Made by a program: the position numbers and the translations under genes. Shown piece after piece: positions 1 to 8,236 of a stretch of 64,000 nt of DNA (positions within the stretch are counted from its first letter, which is position 1; each line of letters opens with the position of its first letter). The stretch spans positions 95,800 to 159,799 of the forward strand of contig NZ_JANUFD010000019.1 in the NCBI RefSeq assembly GCF_024807945.1, written 5' to 3'. The stretch is from Pseudomonas sp. JUb42 (GTDB taxonomy: Bacteria; Pseudomonadota; Gammaproteobacteria; Pseudomonadales; Pseudomonadaceae). The notes below the pieces were generated by a model that made no database searches, had not been told where the DNA came from, and saw only the letters and a program-made list of their open reading frames with translations.

Positions 1-35
1 TTTACACCGCCGTGCGGGCGTAATGGGCAGGCCTT

Positions 36-917
36 TCATCGATTCGACCAGCCCTCGATGGTCCGCACCAGTTCGGTCAGATCCCGCTCGCCACCATCCT
101 GCTGCGCGGCAACGTTCCACAATTGCCGCGCCGCATTGCCCAGCCACATGGGTACGCCGAGGGCCTGACACTCTTCAACCGCCAGACCGATGTCCTTGCA
201 GACACTGGACACCGGGAAACCGAAATCGTAGCTGCCCGGCAGGACGTGCTTGGGGAATTTATCCAGGGTGGCGCCGTTCTTGCCGCTACCGGCGTTGATC
301 ACCTCCATCATCACCTGAGGATCAAGGCCACCCTTGATGCCTGCGGCGTAGGCTTCCGAGGTGATGGCGAAGGCAGTGGTCGAGAGCATGTTGTTGAGCA
401 GCTTGAGCAACTGGCCCTGCCCGGCCTGTTCGCCGACGATAAACACCTTGCCGAACACATCGAATAGCGAGCGGACCCGGGCCACGGCTTCAGGATCGCC
501 TGCGACCATGATTGCCAGCGCCCCGCGAGCGGCACCTGCCGCCCCGCCGCTGACTGGCGCATCGACGGTCTCGATGCCACGTTTAAGCAATCCGGCGGCG
601 ACTTCCTGCTCGGCCCGTGAACCCACCGTGGACAAGTCCACGAGAATCCGTACAGCCGCTCCCTCGACGATACCGCCCTGCCCCAGCGCCACCGCCTTGA
701 AAATCGCCGGGCTGGGCAGGCTAGTGAAGATGACTTCGGCGCTGTCAGCCACTTCCCGCACGCTGTCGGCAACCCGGGCGCCCAGACCGGCAAGCTCGGC
801 GAGGGCGGCCGGGTCCTTGTCGAAAATCACCAGGGCATGGCCCTGCTCCAGCAGGCGTCGGGCCATGGGCCGGCCCATCACCCCCACACCAATGAAACCC
901 AGTTGTTTGTCGCTCAT
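36..917 (-). CDS. NAD(P)-dependent beta-hydroxyacid dehydrogenase (first of three)
   Basis: The product is a 293-residue member of the 3-hydroxyisobutyrate / tartronate-semialdehyde reductase family, which oxidises beta-hydroxyacids with NAD(P). It shows an N-terminal Rossmann motif GFIGVGVMG near residue 10, the substrate loop DAPVSGG, and KLLNN carrying the usual catalytic lysine. The longer upstream reading has no family similarity. The ATG at 915-917 has a CAGGAGTG ribosome site and was chosen. It is the last gene of a minus-strand unit, 23 bases after the MmgE/PrpD gene. Two paralogues lie at 5418-6329 and 9705-10595. The family is clear; the substrate is not. Confidence 0.85.
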   Translation of the reverse strand: MSDKQLGFIGVGVMGRPMARRLLEQGHALVIFDKDPAALAELAGLGARVADSVREVADSAEVIFTSLPSPAIFKAVALGQGGIVEGAAVRILVDLSTVGSRAEQEVAAGLLKRGIETVDAPVSGGAAGAARGALAIMVAGDPEAVARVRSLFDVFGKVFIVGEQAGQGQLLKLLNNMLSTTAFAITSEAYAAGIKGGLDPQVMMEVINAGSGKNGATLDKFPKHVLPGSYDFGFPVSSVCKDIGLAVEECQALGVPMWLGNAARQLWNVAAQQDGGERDLTELVRTIEGWSNR

Positions 918-940
918 AATCACTCCTGATGCAAAGACAA

Positions 941-2284
941 TCAGCCTCGTGCCAGACGCATGACCGCGCCCGCATCGTCGGCTTGTTCCAGAGACCACAA
1001 CCGCTCGATCAGGGGCTGTGGCGTGCAAGTCGAACCGCCGTATCCGGCCAGTTCGCACAGTTTGTCGGCCAGGGCCTGATCGCTCAGCGGCGCACCGAGG
1101 CTGCCCCGGGCCACTGTAATGGCGCAGCTCAGGCTGGCGCCGGTGCCGAAGAACAGCTGTACCTGCGCGGACTCCACGGCGAAGTCAGCGTTATCGATAA
1201 AATGCAGCAGCGGGTACAGGGCGCGCAGGCCTGGGTCGGCGACTGCCGGGTCGCTAAACTCCGCCAGCCCGGCGCGTCCGGTGGACAGCGCAACGGCGCA
1301 GGCATGCTGGGCGCTGACCTGGGATTCACGGCCGCTCTGAATGGCCGGGCGATCTGTGCGCTGGCGCAGCAACGGGTGGCCGGTCAGCTCGATGCGGGTC
1401 AGGTCTGCCAATACGCAATCAGGATTGCGCGACAGTTCCAGACAGGCTTCGATCACCGGATTCAACACCACGCCACAGGGATATGGCTTGTAGGTATTGG
1501 CATTCAAGGCCCAACGCTCGCCGAGGCCTTGGATGATCTGCCCGTAATCGGGGCTCTCGCCCATGACCCGCAGGAAACCGCGCTCACCCTCCAGAGGAAA
1601 CTCGGGGCCGTTGAAACCTTGCTCGGCCAGCAGTGCCGAGAGCAGGCCGTTACGCGCCGCGTTGCCGACGCCAATGCTTTTCGCCGCACTGCCCAGGGTC
1701 TCCACCAGCCCGCCGGATTGGGCACTGGCCGAGCCCAGCGCCCAGGCTTGTTGCCGGGCATCCAGGCCGAGCAGTTTGCCCACCGCCATGGCCGCGCCGA
1801 AGACGCCGCAGGTCGAGGTGATATGCCAGCCGCGGCGATAGTGTTCGGGGGAAATCGCCATACCCAGGCGACACTCCACTTCCACACCCAGAACGAAAGC
1901 CAACAGCAATTGCTCGCCGCTGACTGCCTGGCGCTGCGCCAGGGCAAACAGCGCAGCAGCGACCGGGGCCGTAGGGTGGATAATGGTCGGGATATGGGTG
2001 TCGTCGAAATCGAAGACATTGGCACTCATGGCGTTGAGCGAGGCCGCGTTGAGGATATCCATGGACTCGCCACGGCCAATGATCCCGGCCTGCTCGCCCG
2101 CGCTGAAGCCGCTGAACAGTTTGACCGCCGTGACAATGTCCGGATCGTTGCAACCGGCCAGGGCCACGGCAAAGTAATTGACCAGGGCGCGCTTGGCTTC
2201 ATGGCGCACCAGAGGCGGTATATCGGCCCAGGTGGTGCGGGTGACGAATTCGCTGAGTAATTGCGTGACAGCAGGAACCTGCAT
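941..2284 (-). CDS. MmgE/PrpD family protein
   Basis: This 447-residue protein belongs to the MmgE/PrpD family (2-methylcitrate dehydratase, cis-aconitate decarboxylase and relatives), cytosolic lyases acting on polycarboxylic acids. Family features seen are the helical N-terminus, the segment NVFDFDDTHIPTIIHPTAPV, and the late TYKPYPCGVV stretch. The ATG at 2282-2284 follows GGAGG at good spacing; the upstream in-frame extension reads through a REP element and was rejected. Neighbours are an SDR (189-base gap containing a REP) and a beta-hydroxyacid dehydrogenase. In context it may dehydrate or decarboxylate a hydroxy-acid intermediate; that is inference. Confidence 0.85.
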   Translation of the reverse strand: MQVPAVTQLLSEFVTRTTWADIPPLVRHEAKRALVNYFAVALAGCNDPDIVTAVKLFSGFSAGEQAGIIGRGESMDILNAASLNAMSANVFDFDDTHIPTIIHPTAPVAAALFALAQRQAVSGEQLLLAFVLGVEVECRLGMAISPEHYRRGWHITSTCGVFGAAMAVGKLLGLDARQQAWALGSASAQSGGLVETLGSAAKSIGVGNAARNGLLSALLAEQGFNGPEFPLEGERGFLRVMGESPDYGQIIQGLGERWALNANTYKPYPCGVVLNPVIEACLELSRNPDCVLADLTRIELTGHPLLRQRTDRPAIQSGRESQVSAQHACAVALSTGRAGLAEFSDPAVADPGLRALYPLLHFIDNADFAVESAQVQLFFGTGASLSCAITVARGSLGAPLSDQALADKLCELAGYGGSTCTPQPLIERLWSLEQADDAGAVMRLARG

Positions 2285-2330
2285 GGTGCCTCCGTTGGTT
2301 GGGTAGATATCCGCTAAACGCGAGACCTGT

Positions 2331-2419
2331 AGGAGCCGGGCTTGCCCGCGAATAGGCCGGTACATCCGCTGCATTCTTTGCGGTTGAACGATCGCCTTCG
2401 CGGGCAAGCCCGGCTCCAA
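2331..2419. repeat. REP pair, GCCGGGCTTGCCCGCGAA family
   Basis: Two inverted copies of the REP core GAGCCGGGCTTGCCCGCGAA / TTCGCGGGCAAGCCCGGCTC flank a short variable centre. The element lies between two genes of the same minus-strand unit. The transcript could therefore fold a large hairpin here, which in other bacteria slows 3' decay of the upstream message. Related copies are at 4936, 11119 and 35118. Confidence 0.85.
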
Positions 2420-2473
2420 CGGTGTCTATCGTTTTATACGAAACCGCGAGGTGTCATAAACGGCGCCTGTGCC

Positions 2474-3241
2474 TCACCCCGCCAACCACCCATCATCCAC
2501 CGGCAAGGTCGCGCCGGTGATCGACGCACCGCTGTCACTGCACAGAAACACGATCAGATCCGCCACATGGGCCGCGTCGACAAACCGCCCGGTGCCTTGC
2601 TTGCCGCGCAGGAATTCCCGGGTGGCGACCTCACGATCCAGCTGTTGGTCGGCCATAAGATCGGTCAAGCGCCCTTCGATGTTCGGCGTCAACACCGAGC
2701 CCGGACACACCGCGTTGCAGGTGATGCCCTGGCCCAGGGTTTCCATGGCCACGGCACGGGTAAAGCCCAGCAGCGCGGTCTTGGTGGTGACGTAGTCGAT
2801 ACGGTTGGCAATCGCCCGAGAGCCATACGCCGAGGACATATTGAAAATCCGCCCCCAGCCCCTGGCACGCATACCCGGCAGGCTCAGTTGCACGGCGCGA
2901 AAGGCAGCGGTCAGGTTGACCGCCAGGGCCTGGTCCCAACGCTCGACGGGAAAGTCTTCAAGGGGCGAGAAGTGCCGGACCACGGCGTTATTGACCAGCA
3001 CATCCACTGTACCCGCAGCCGTCATCATTGCCTCGACACCCGCTGCGCTGGACAGATCGGCCTGCACATAACTGACCGCCACTTTGTGCTGGCGGGCCAA
3101 CTCACCACAGGTGGCGCGCATATCGGCGGCGGGCTCAAGCCCGTGCAACAGTACATCGCACCCCGCCGCCGCCAAACCTGTCGCCATGGCCAGGCCGAGG
3201 CCATTGGACGAGCCGGTAATCAACGCTCGCTTACCCTTCAT
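2474..3241 (-). CDS. Short-chain dehydrogenase/reductase
   Basis: A classical SDR of 255 residues. The cofactor motif TGSSNGLG is at residues 9-16, NNAV follows beta-4, and the catalytic set is a serine in MSSAYG plus YVTTK (YxxxK). It should interconvert an alcohol and a ketone with NAD(P). The ATG overlaps the stop of the lactonase gene by four bases (3238-3241), so the two are translationally coupled. It probably oxidises the hydroxy acid released by that enzyme, but this is inferred only from the coupling. Confidence 0.85.
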   Translation of the reverse strand: MKGKRALITGSSNGLGLAMATGLAAAGCDVLLHGLEPAADMRATCGELARQHKVAVSYVQADLSSAAGVEAMMTAAGTVDVLVNNAVVRHFSPLEDFPVERWDQALAVNLTAAFRAVQLSLPGMRARGWGRIFNMSSAYGSRAIANRIDYVTTKTALLGFTRAVAMETLGQGITCNAVCPGSVLTPNIEGRLTDLMADQQLDREVATREFLRGKQGTGRFVDAAHVADLIVFLCSDSGASITGATLPVDDGWLAG

Positions 3242-4062
3242 GCACTGGCTCCGATGCGCACGGCAAACGACGGTGTGGCCGGGTCTACCGGGGCAAAGCG
3301 GTTCATCACATCCGGGTCATGCCCCGGAATCACCACGGCACCGGGGCGCAGCAGCCATTCACGAATCTGCGCATAGCCTTGATACATGTCCGCCAGACTG
3401 TCGAGCACGGCGAATGGCCGGTCAGCATCCAGCTCCTCGTAGTAGTGGATCGCGTCGGAGGCGAGAATGACCGGCCCTTCCGGCATTTCGATGATCACTG
3501 CCAGCTGCCCCGGCGTATGCCCGCCCAGCTCATGCAGTTCGATACCGGGAATCAGGGTGTTGCGCGGTTCATCCAGCAACGTGATGCGCCCGGCCTGTTC
3601 CAGTGCCTGCAGACGCTCGATATCCAGCGCGTCGATGTGATGGTGATACTGCGGGCGGTGGCCCATGTCGGTGCCCCAGAAATCGAACTCGCGGCGGGAC
3701 ATGACGATCTGTGCGTTGGGATAAAGGCCCAGATTACCGGCGTGATCGTAGTGGGCATGGGTCAGTACCAGCAGCTTCACTTCGGCCGGATCAATGCCCA
3801 GGCGCGCCAGGGCGTCGGCCGGGCTGACCACCGGTTGGCGCTTGCGGGCCAGGGCCGCTTCGGGGCTGAAGCCGGTGTCGATGACAATGGTCTGTTCGTC
3901 GTTGCGGAAGATCCAGAAGAAGTAATCCATGGTGATTTCCGCATCCGCCTCACGGTAGGCGCGGAAGTTGTAATAGCACTCGCTCTTGGTGGTCTGGCGA
4001 GTGCCATAGCGCACCACGATCACTTCGGGGTTGGTCCAGTTGGTCGGATTATTGTTGTTCAT
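3238..4062 (-). CDS. Metallo-beta-lactamase-fold lactonase-like hydrolase
   Basis: A 274-residue member of the N-acyl-homoserine-lactonase branch (AttM/AiiA-like) of the metallo-beta-lactamase fold. The dinuclear-metal motif THAHYDH covers residues 101-107. Further ligands fit GGHTPGQ, the aspartate in LASDAIHYY, and IPGHD. There is no signal peptide, so it acts in the cytosol. The sequence shows a metallohydrolase. Because it sits inside a catabolic unit, I think it opens a lactone intermediate rather than quenching quorum signals, although AHL hydrolysis cannot be excluded. Confidence 0.8.
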   Translation of the reverse strand: MNNNNPTNWTNPEVIVVRYGTRQTTKSECYYNFRAYREADAEITMDYFFWIFRNDEQTIVIDTGFSPEAALARKRQPVVSPADALARLGIDPAEVKLLVLTHAHYDHAGNLGLYPNAQIVMSRREFDFWGTDMGHRPQYHHHIDALDIERLQALEQAGRITLLDEPRNTLIPGIELHELGGHTPGQLAVIIEMPEGPVILASDAIHYYEELDADRPFAVLDSLADMYQGYAQIREWLLRPGAVVIPGHDPDVMNRFAPVDPATPSFAVRIGASA

Positions 4063-4106
4063 ATCGACTCCAGGTTCGGACTAAAAGACGGTTCGGATTT
4101 TCGGAT

Positions 4107-4868
4107 TCAGGTTGGCCGGGATTCGCCCAGTGCCTGCTCCAGCATCGGCGCCGCTTCAAGGGCGCCGTGAATGCCGATCACGCTGACGATCTCGAGCATT
4201 TCCATCAGCTGTTCCTTGCTGGCGCCGTAACGCAGGGCGTTGCGCATATGCAGCTTCAGGCCTGGCACGTAAAGGTGTGTGGCGGCGGCATCGAAGGCGC
4301 AATACATCAGCTCTTTCACTAGCGGCGACAGCACGCCTGTGCGCCACGGCACCGACGAAAACTCGACGTAGGCCTCGAATAGCTCGGGGTCCAGCTCCAG
4401 CAGCCCCTCCCACGACGAATGCCAATAGCCACGGTTCTCGACAAAGCTGCTCTTCAGCGCCTCGCGCCGGGCATCCAGGGGTTCAGGACCGTTGCGCAGG
4501 CCTTCTTCTTCCAGCACTTGCAACAGCACCGGCACGCCGACATTGGAAGCATGGATGCCGACGGTACTAATCAACTCCAGTACCTCGGTCAGCTCTTCAC
4601 AGGTCGCACCATGGGCCAGCGCCACGCGCAGATGCTCATGAATGCCAGGGCGATAGAGATGGGTTGCGGCGGCGCTGGCAGCGATGCCGATAAAGGCCTT
4701 TACCTTGTGTTCCAGGTGATTCTTCTGCCACGGCACGGCAGCGAAACCGGCATAGGCTTCGACAAAGCCAGGGTCCAGGCGCAGGAGGCTATCCCAGGAC
4801 GGATTCCAGGTGCCGCCACTGTGCTCGAAGGCAGCCCGGGCTTTGAGTTGTTGTTCGGTCAGTGCCAT
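4107..4868 (-). CDS. Double-domain carboxymuconolactone decarboxylase family protein
   Basis: This 253-residue protein contains two CMD/AhpD-like halves, roughly residues 20-125 and 140-245. Each half repeats the pattern GGTWNPSW or RGYWHSSW, then AATHLY, then a histidine-containing helix. No CxxC pair is visible, which argues against an AhpD-type peroxidase and for a hydrolase/decarboxylase or binding role. It lies 44 bases upstream of the lactonase gene. The ATG at 4868 has an AGGAGA ribosome site. Exact chemistry unknown. Confidence 0.8.
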   Translation of the reverse strand: MALTEQQLKARAAFEHSGGTWNPSWDSLLRLDPGFVEAYAGFAAVPWQKNHLEHKVKAFIGIAASAAATHLYRPGIHEHLRVALAHGATCEELTEVLELISTVGIHASNVGVPVLLQVLEEEGLRNGPEPLDARREALKSSFVENRGYWHSSWEGLLELDPELFEAYVEFSSVPWRTGVLSPLVKELMYCAFDAAATHLYVPGLKLHMRNALRYGASKEQLMEMLEIVSVIGIHGALEAAPMLEQALGESRPT

Positions 4869-4935
4869 TTCATGGTCTCCTGTGGGGCGAGCGTTTCAAG
4901 CACAACGCCCACCTCTGAGGTGGAATATGGGTTCG

Positions 4936-5020
4936 TTGGAGCCGGGCTTGCCCGCGAATTGGGTGATACGGTATGCCTGACAAACCGCGTCGAGGCCTTC
5001 GTGGGCAAGCCCGGCTCCAA
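4936..5020. repeat. REP pair, GCCGGGCTTGCCCGCGAA family
   Basis: Inverted REP cores beginning TTGGAGCCGGGCTTGCCCGC and ending GGGCAAGCCCGGCTCCAA. They fill the 163-base gap between the cupin gene and the double CMD gene inside one minus-strand unit. Confidence 0.85.
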
Positions 5021-5031
5021 TAGCCTCAGCC

Positions 5032-5421
5032 CTAGGACGCCGAACGCAGATAATCCGGATCGCTCACCGCTTCCTGCCACACGGTCTTGCCGATGGAGGT
5101 GGCGGTATGGACCATGAAGTTCTCGGTATTGGCGCCGTGCCAGTGCCGCTCGCCGGGGCCGATCCATACGGTGTCGCCCTGGCGAATCACCTGGGGCGCC
5201 TCGCCTTCCAGGCAGATCCAGCCACTGCCCGCAGTGACATAGAGTACTTGGCCGAATTCATGGAAGTGCCAGAACGTCCGGGCGCCGGGGTTGAACGACA
5301 CGTTGTTGATGGTCACGCCGTCCGTCGTCGGCATCACCGGGTCGGCCCAGACCACGCCGGTAAAGGTTGCGCCGCGCTGTTCGGAAATGGCGCCTTCGAC
5401 GCTGCCGTGAATAACCTTCAT
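5032..5421 (-). CDS. Cupin domain protein
   Basis: A single-domain cupin of 129 residues. Motif 1 is FWHFHEFGQVLYV and motif 2 includes GERHWHGA, supplying histidine and glutamate ligands for one metal ion. Cupins of this size next to CMD proteins are common in aromatic and terpenoid catabolic operons, acting as small isomerases, lyases or dioxygenases. The start overlaps the stop of the upstream dehydrogenase by four bases (ATGA, 5418-5421). Function beyond a metal-binding cupin is not resolved. Confidence 0.8.
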   Translation of the reverse strand: MKVIHGSVEGAISEQRGATFTGVVWADPVMPTTDGVTINNVSFNPGARTFWHFHEFGQVLYVTAGSGWICLEGEAPQVIRQGDTVWIGPGERHWHGANTENFMVHTATSIGKTVWQEAVSDPDYLRSAS

Positions 5422-6329
5422 GCCTTGTCCTCTTTCCAGGTTTGATGAAGCCGCACGCCACCGGACATATCGCCGATGGCGTCGACAACCTTGTTGCTGA
5501 TCTGATCGCCGTAGCCCAGGGCGACTTGCAGGCCAAAACTGGCCAGGGGGCCTGAGGCATTGAGCGAAGCGACACCCAGTTCCCGCACGCGATCGATGTA
5601 GAGCACCACGTCCTTGTTCATCAACTTGCCGGTCAGGCCACCTTCCAGGTAGTTGCCGTCGACGATGTAGGGGAAGCGCTTCTGCGTGGCGAAATTGACC
5701 CCGCTGCTGCTGTTGAGCACATCGAGCAACTGGTGCAGGTCCAGGCCAGCCTTCTTGCCCGCCACCATCACCTCGGCGGTGGCGGACAGGCTCACGGCAT
5801 TGAGAAAGTTATTCAGGGTTTTGGTGGTATGCCCCGCCCCGCTCTCGCCCATGTGAAAGACCTTGCTGGCGATGGGCGCGAACACCCACTCCAATGCAGC
5901 GACACTGGCGGCATCGCCACCGACCATCAGGGTCAACGCGCCCTTCTCTGCCGCCGCCGCGCCACCAGAGATCCCGGCGTCGATGTACTGCACGCCACGG
6001 GCGGCAAACAGCCCGTGCAAGCGCACGGTGGAACTGGCGGCAGCGGTGCTCAGGTCAACCACGATCTGCCCTTGGCGACAGTGGCGCAGCAGACCGTCCG
6101 GGCCTTCGACAACGGCCTCGACCACCTTGCTGTCGGGCAGCGACAACAGCACCACTCCCGCCTCTGCCACGACGCTGGCAATGGAGTCCGCCACCTGGGC
6201 GCCAGAGGCTGTTACCCGTTGGGTGTCGGTGTCATAGCCCACTACGTTGAGGCCCGCGTCGACCAGGCAGCGAGTCATGCGCCCGCCCATATTGCCCAGG
6301 CCGATAAAGCCAATGGTTGTGTTGTTCAC
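5418..6329 (-). CDS. NAD(P)-dependent beta-hydroxyacid dehydrogenase (second of three)
   Basis: A 303-residue paralogue of the proteins at 36-917 and 9705-10595. The Rossmann motif GFIGLGNMGG starts at residue 7, and TKTLNNF carries the catalytic lysine. The substrate loop reads DAGISGG, where the other two paralogues have DAPVSGG; this proline-to-glycine change suggests a different substrate geometry. It is followed by the cupin gene with a four-base overlap and preceded by the MFS gene at 25 bases. Confidence 0.85.
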   Translation of the reverse strand: MNNTTIGFIGLGNMGGRMTRCLVDAGLNVVGYDTDTQRVTASGAQVADSIASVVAEAGVVLLSLPDSKVVEAVVEGPDGLLRHCRQGQIVVDLSTAAASSTVRLHGLFAARGVQYIDAGISGGAAAAEKGALTLMVGGDAASVAALEWVFAPIASKVFHMGESGAGHTTKTLNNFLNAVSLSATAEVMVAGKKAGLDLHQLLDVLNSSSGVNFATQKRFPYIVDGNYLEGGLTGKLMNKDVVLYIDRVRELGVASLNASGPLASFGLQVALGYGDQISNKVVDAIGDMSGGVRLHQTWKEDKA

Positions 6330-6354
6330 AAGTACTCTCCTGTTCTGCCGGGCG

Positions 6355-7707
6355 TCAGAAATCGACGTCCTTGGTTTCCGGGCCCATGTATGCGCCGATG
6401 GTGGCGATCACGCCGCCCACGCATAGCAGCACTGACGGCGTCATCGTGAAAGGCATGAGCTGGCCCAGCCAGGCCATGTAGAAGGCGTAGAACGACGGGA
6501 TGATCACCGACAGGCTGAAGCCGACGCCGAAACCGGTGGCGCGCACGTCGGTGACAAAACGCTCGTTGATGTAGGTCACGATCACGCCCCATGGCGCGGT
6601 TACCAGCACCGACAGCAGGCAGACTAGGGTCATGATCACCGGCAGCGACAGCCCCGGCACATTGGCCAGCACATACATGATCCCCGCGCCCAAGGTGGCG
6701 ATGATCGGGCCGAGGGTGAGAAAGAAGCGCCGACGACCGATCTTCTGGCCGATCATGCCCGAGGCGATATAGCTGAAGAACAGCACCGAGTAAGCGATCA
6801 ACAGCGTGCCGGTGACCTGCATGCCGGACAGGTGCAGGGTGTTCACCAGCAGCCCGGTCGGCAGGAAGATGGTGATGATGTTCTGGGTCAGCCAGAAGCC
6901 GGTCATCATCAGCAACACTTGCAACAGGTTGCGGCCGCTCTTGCCCTTGAGCAGGTCGGTCAGGGGCAGTTTTTCCCGGGGTTTCTTGCCGGTATCCTCT
7001 TCCCAGATTTCCGATTCCGACACCGCATAGATGTAGTACAGCGCCAGCACCCCGGCCAGGACCGCACCAATCACGAAAGGAATGCGCCAGCCCCATTGCA
7101 CATACGGCGAACCGGGGCCGTCCAGGGGGAACAGCATGAACATCAGCATCGCCACCAGATTGATGCTGACATAGGCCAGGGGGAAGCCGGCGATGATCAG
7201 CCCGCCGACAAAGCCGCGCTGATGTTTTTTCGAATACTCGATGGCCAATGGCATGGCCCCGGTATAGCCGCCGCCGAGGAAGATGCCATCAACGAAACGC
7301 AGCAGCACCAACGCCCAGTACGAGGCGATACCGATGGTCTCGTAGCCCGGCAGCACGGCGATCAGCAGTGTCACCACGCCAAAGCCCGATACCGAATAGA
7401 TCGAGGCCATGCGTCGCCCGGTCTTGTCGGCAATCATGCCGAACAGCAGCGCGCCGATGGGCCGCCCCAGCAGCGTGGTGATGAATACCAGAGAGGCGAG
7501 AATCGCCGCCATGCCCGGCGACAACTGGGCCGGCTGGAAGAAGAACAATACCGGGGACAGCACGACCACCGGCAGGTAGATGTCGAACATGTCGATGTAT
7601 TCGGAGAAGAACGCGCCTTTGATCGCGTTCCTTCTTTTCTTCTCGATCGATTGATCGGTTTCGGCCAGCGCTTTGGTCGGGGCTGGGACCGGGGCGGAGA
7701 TACTCAT
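6355..7707 (-). CDS. MFS transporter, metabolite:H+ symporter type
   Basis: A 450-residue inner-membrane carrier with about 12 hydrophobic segments after a 45-residue polar N-terminus. The loop 2-3 signature GMIADKTGRR and the family-typical LRFVDGIFLGGGYTGA are present. Such carriers import organic acids with protons. It is the second gene of the catabolic unit, 51 bases after the single-domain CMD gene, and probably brings in the pathway substrate. The substrate itself cannot be read from the sequence. Confidence 0.85.
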   Translation of the reverse strand: MSISAPVPAPTKALAETDQSIEKKRRNAIKGAFFSEYIDMFDIYLPVVVLSPVLFFFQPAQLSPGMAAILASLVFITTLLGRPIGALLFGMIADKTGRRMASIYSVSGFGVVTLLIAVLPGYETIGIASYWALVLLRFVDGIFLGGGYTGAMPLAIEYSKKHQRGFVGGLIIAGFPLAYVSINLVAMLMFMLFPLDGPGSPYVQWGWRIPFVIGAVLAGVLALYYIYAVSESEIWEEDTGKKPREKLPLTDLLKGKSGRNLLQVLLMMTGFWLTQNIITIFLPTGLLVNTLHLSGMQVTGTLLIAYSVLFFSYIASGMIGQKIGRRRFFLTLGPIIATLGAGIMYVLANVPGLSLPVIMTLVCLLSVLVTAPWGVIVTYINERFVTDVRATGFGVGFSLSVIIPSFYAFYMAWLGQLMPFTMTPSVLLCVGGVIATIGAYMGPETKDVDF

Positions 7708-7758
7708 GACGTTTCCTTATAATTATTGTTGAACGACAAGCGTGTGTGCAGTCGCGGC

Positions 7759-8154
7759 TCAGGCGCCCTGGGTTTCCGCCTCGTAAGCCTTGATTGCTTC
7801 GGATGCGACGCGGAACGCCGCCAGGCCCACGGGCATGCCGCAGTAAATCGCCGCCTGCATCAGCACGGCGCGGATCTCGTCCTTGGTCACGCCGTTGCGC
7901 AGGGCGCCGCGCACATGCACGCCCAGTTCATGGTGCTGGCTCATGGCGGTGAGCATGGCCAGGTTGAGGATGCTGCGGGTCTTGAAGGGCAAGGTTTCAT
8001 CGCCCCAGATTTCGCCCCAGCAGGCTTCGGTGACCAACTTCTGCATCGGCCGATTGAAGTCATCCGCCGCCGCCCAGGACTTCTCTACATGCTGATCGCC
8101 CAGCACTTCCTTGCGATTGTTGAAACCCTGATTGAAGCGTTCGTTATCACTCAT
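7759..8154 (-). CDS. Carboxymuconolactone decarboxylase family protein
   Basis: A 131-residue CMD protein resembling gamma-carboxymuconolactone decarboxylase (PcaC). It has the helix NLAMLTAMSQHHELGVHVRGAL, written here as two overlapping pieces NLAMLTAMSQHHE and HHELGVHVRGAL, with the conserved histidines, then IRAVLMQAAIYCGMP. No protocatechuate-pathway gene is nearby, so the name pcaC is not justified. It is the first gene of the nine-gene unit, with the operator-like element at 8176-8198 just upstream. Confidence 0.8.
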   Translation of the reverse strand: MSDNERFNQGFNNRKEVLGDQHVEKSWAAADDFNRPMQKLVTEACWGEIWGDETLPFKTRSILNLAMLTAMSQHHELGVHVRGALRNGVTKDEIRAVLMQAAIYCGMPVGLAAFRVASEAIKAYEAETQGA

Positions 8155-8175
8155 GCTGCTCTCCCGTTTTCCGTA

Positions 8176-8198
8176 CTATCGACCGATTGTCATACAGT
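8176..8198 (-). promoter_or_regulatory. Putative GntR/FCD operator of the nine-gene unit
   Basis: Read on the minus strand, this 23-base stretch matches 10689-10711 (plus strand) at 19 of 23 positions. The core is TGTATGACA, fitting the FCD-GntR pattern TNGTNNNACNA, followed by ATCGGTC. It ends 22 bases before the first start codon of the unit. Confidence 0.6.
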
Positions 8199-8236
8199 CT
8201 AAAAAGGCAAATTTTTTACGTAAAACCCGGCGACCT

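Noticed and set aside
929..2260. Long plus-strand open frame opposite the MmgE/PrpD gene
   Set aside because: It is a GC-rich shadow: its product has no domain pattern, while the minus strand gives a complete family protein with a good ribosome site.
3238..4062. Dedicated quorum-quenching AHL lactonase
   Set aside because: The metal motif fits, but the gene is coupled to an SDR inside a catabolic unit, so a pathway lactone is the more economical substrate.
7759..8154. pcaC of the protocatechuate pathway
   Set aside because: No other pca gene is present and the neighbours belong to an unrelated set.
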